Shown here: piece by piece, positions 30,936 to 32,304 of the stretch
Position numbering within the stretch: the first letter of the stretch is position 1
How the letters are laid out: each line of letters begins with the position of its first letter
From: Flavipsychrobacter sp.
GTDB taxonomy: Bacteria > Bacteroidota > Bacteroidia > Chitinophagales > Chitinophagaceae
NCBI GenBank assembly: GCA_016786565.1
Contig: JAEUVY010000059.1
Span: 1-32,304, forward strand
DNA length: 32,304 bases
Direction: 5' to 3'
Position numbers and translations under genes: made by a program
The notes under the pieces: model-generated
Told to the model about the DNA's origin: nothing
Seen by the model: the letters and a program-made list of their open reading frames with translations, nothing else
Databases searched by the model: none

Positions 30936-32304
30936 ATGCGAAGTTTAGTTCTTCTGGTAGTATTTATGTCCTCTGTGGTAACGGCGATCGCCGGTGGAAA
31001 GATCAAGGGGAAAGTGTCTGACTCTAAGAATAATGAGTCGGTGATCGGTGCAGTTGTGGTTGTAAAAGGATCCTCTGAAGGAACCACAACAGACATTGAT
31101 GGAAATTTTGAACTCTCAGTTAATCCGGGCATCTACACGGTAGAGGTTAAGTATGTGGGATACCAGACAAAAGAGGTAGCTGATATAAAAGTAGAGGAAG
31201 GTAAAGAAGCCAATGTAAACATTGCCCTCAGTCAGGCCGCATCGACCCAACTGGCAGAAGTGACAGTACAATCGTCGCTGAAAAAAGAGAACATCAGCGC
31301 AATGATCATATACCAGAAAAACACCAATACCGTAGCACAGGTCGTTTCCGCGGAAGCCATCAGAAAGTCTCCGGACAGGAACACGGGTGAGGTGCTGAAA
31401 CGCGTGTCCTCGGCCTCTATTCAAGAGGGGAAATACCTGGTGGTACGTGGTCTGGCGGACCGCTACAATCAGGCAACCCTGAACGGCTCTCTGCTATCGA
31501 GCACAGAACCTGACCGTAAGTCCTTCTCATTCGACCTTTTTCCTGCCGGAATGATCGATAACATTGTTGTGAACAAGGCAGCAACACCCGATCTCCCGGG
31601 AGAATTCGCAGGCGGTCTGATACAGGTGAACACTAAGGATATTCCATCAAAAAAATTCTTCACTGTTCAGGTTGGTACAGGTGCCAACTTGCAGACATTC
31701 GGAAAGGACTTTGCATACTACCAGGGAGGAAAGCTGGACTGGCTGGGTATAGACGACGGAACCCGCGCACTGCCGTCATCAATTCCCGACAAAGACGGCT
31801 TCAGAAAACTTACCACCACACAACGTGCCGAACTCTCGAAAGATCTGAAAAACAACTGGGGCTACTCTACCCGCACAGGCTCGCCGAATGCCAACCTTCA
31901 GGCATCTGCGGGGTTAAATAAGAAGATCCTGGGCGATAAGACCCTTGGTGCAGTTGTTGCAGTTAACTACAATAAACAGAACAAAAGGACCGAATTAACC
32001 CGATCATTCTATAACGCGGCATCAGCCGGAATTATAGAAAAGTCGCTGAACTATGCAGAACAACAATACAACGAAGAAGTACTTTGGGGCGGACTTGCAA
32101 ACGTGACCCTCGAGATGAACAAGAACAACCGCATTTCTCTGAAAGGACTGTATAACGTGAACGGACAAGAAAACACACTTGTGCGTACAGGGCGCAACAA
32201 CGACTATGGTGGCGACGTGAGCGCTTATCAGCTTGCATTCAAATCTACCGCATTCGCAAATACACAGCTATCAGGAAACCACTATCTCGAGAAGGCCCTT
32301 ACCA
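30936..32304 (+). CDS. TonB-dependent receptor, 3' end cut by window edge
   Basis: About 456 residues are visible with no stop. There is a signal peptide (MRSLVLLVVFMSSVVTAIA), a carboxypeptidase-regulatory-like domain (about 21-110, GKIKGKVSDSKNNESVIGAV and DGNFELSVNPGIYTVEVKYVGY), a plug domain (about 115-235, with SPDRNTGEVLKRVSSASIQEGKYLVVRGLADRYN and GGLIQVNTKD), and the start of the barrel. The VVRGLADRYNQATLNG stretch belongs to large outer membrane receptors of the kind common in Bacteroidota. The substrate cannot be told; no SusD-like gene is seen within the window. The gene has its own start after a 92-bp gap. Confidence 0.92.
   Translation, partial: MRSLVLLVVFMSSVVTAIAGGKIKGKVSDSKNNESVIGAVVVVKGSSEGTTTDIDGNFELSVNPGIYTVEVKYVGYQTKEVADIKVEEGKEANVNIALSQAASTQLAEVTVQSSLKKENISAMIIYQKNTNTVAQVVSAEAIRKSPDRNTGEVLKRVSSASIQEGKYLVVRGLADRYNQATLNGSLLSSTEPDRKSFSFDLFPAGMIDNIVVNKAATPDLPGEFAGGLIQVNTKDIPSKKFFTVQVGTGANLQTFGKDFAYYQGGKLDWLGIDDGTRALPSSIPDKDGFRKLTTTQRAELSKDLKNNWGYSTRTGSPNANLQASAGLNKKILGDKTLGAVVAVNYNKQNKRTELTRSFYNAASAGIIEKSLNYAEQQYNEEVLWGGLANVTLEMNKNNRISLKGLYNVNGQENTLVRTGRNNDYGGDVSAYQLAFKSTAFANTQLSGNHYLEKALT

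Overview
The window looks like chromosomal DNA of a member of the Bacteroidota, most likely of the Chitinophagaceae or a close relative. The reasons are the many promoter -7 boxes of the form TAnnTTTG, A-rich leaders in place of strong Shine-Dalgarno sites, TonB receptors with an N-terminal carboxypeptidase-like domain, a DUF4369-type thioredoxin protein and a secreted esterase with a C-terminal sorting domain of the type IX secretion kind. It is mostly ordinary chromosome with a few accessory-looking patches.

Layout. 1-1216: the end of a tRNA-Pro gene, then a small patch with one AT-rich DUF2625 gene. This patch is bounded by 10-bp-periodic TTGCCAGT repeats and tRNA-3'-end-like fragments, which suggests a decayed integration site. 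1406-3552: a Crp/Fnr regulator, a YceI protein and a pirin. 3621-6642 (minus strand): a TonB receptor, an HMA-like periplasmic protein and a Cys-rich small protein, probably a metal-handling cluster. 6766-7565: VOC and DUF1801 proteins. 7590-11175: a CbbR-like LysR regulator divergent from a strongly altered PurK-like ATP-grasp protein, followed by isocitrate dehydrogenase. 11257-13095: DUF6671 and Sua5. 13112-16447: a small hypothetical gene, an ECF sigma factor with a probable anti-sigma partner, and a DUF4369/thioredoxin protein. 16637-18074: two paralogous membrane proteins and a small HTH regulator behind a palindromic operator. 18117-20024: a secreted esterase. 20213-25279: an ABC/HlyD/TolC export operon and its TetR regulator. 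25412-28012: purK, purE and an SbtA-like bicarbonate transporter in one tight operon. 28108-32304: a second pirin with an export leader, a class A beta-lactamase-like serine hydrolase, RNase HII and a truncated TonB receptor.

The most interesting points are these. (1) purK, purE and sbtA form one transcription unit, which puts bicarbonate import next to the enzyme that consumes bicarbonate in purine synthesis. (2) A second, heavily diverged PurK-like protein that has lost its nucleotide and substrate motifs lies beside a CbbR-like regulator. (3) A 29-bp operator-like element with 24 identical positions lies both in front of the export operon and between tetR and purK. (4) The ABC ATPase has lost its signature motif and H-loop histidine. 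(5) A membrane-protein pair plus HTH regulator carries its own palindromic operator. Functions are assigned from sequence recognition alone; no database search was run.
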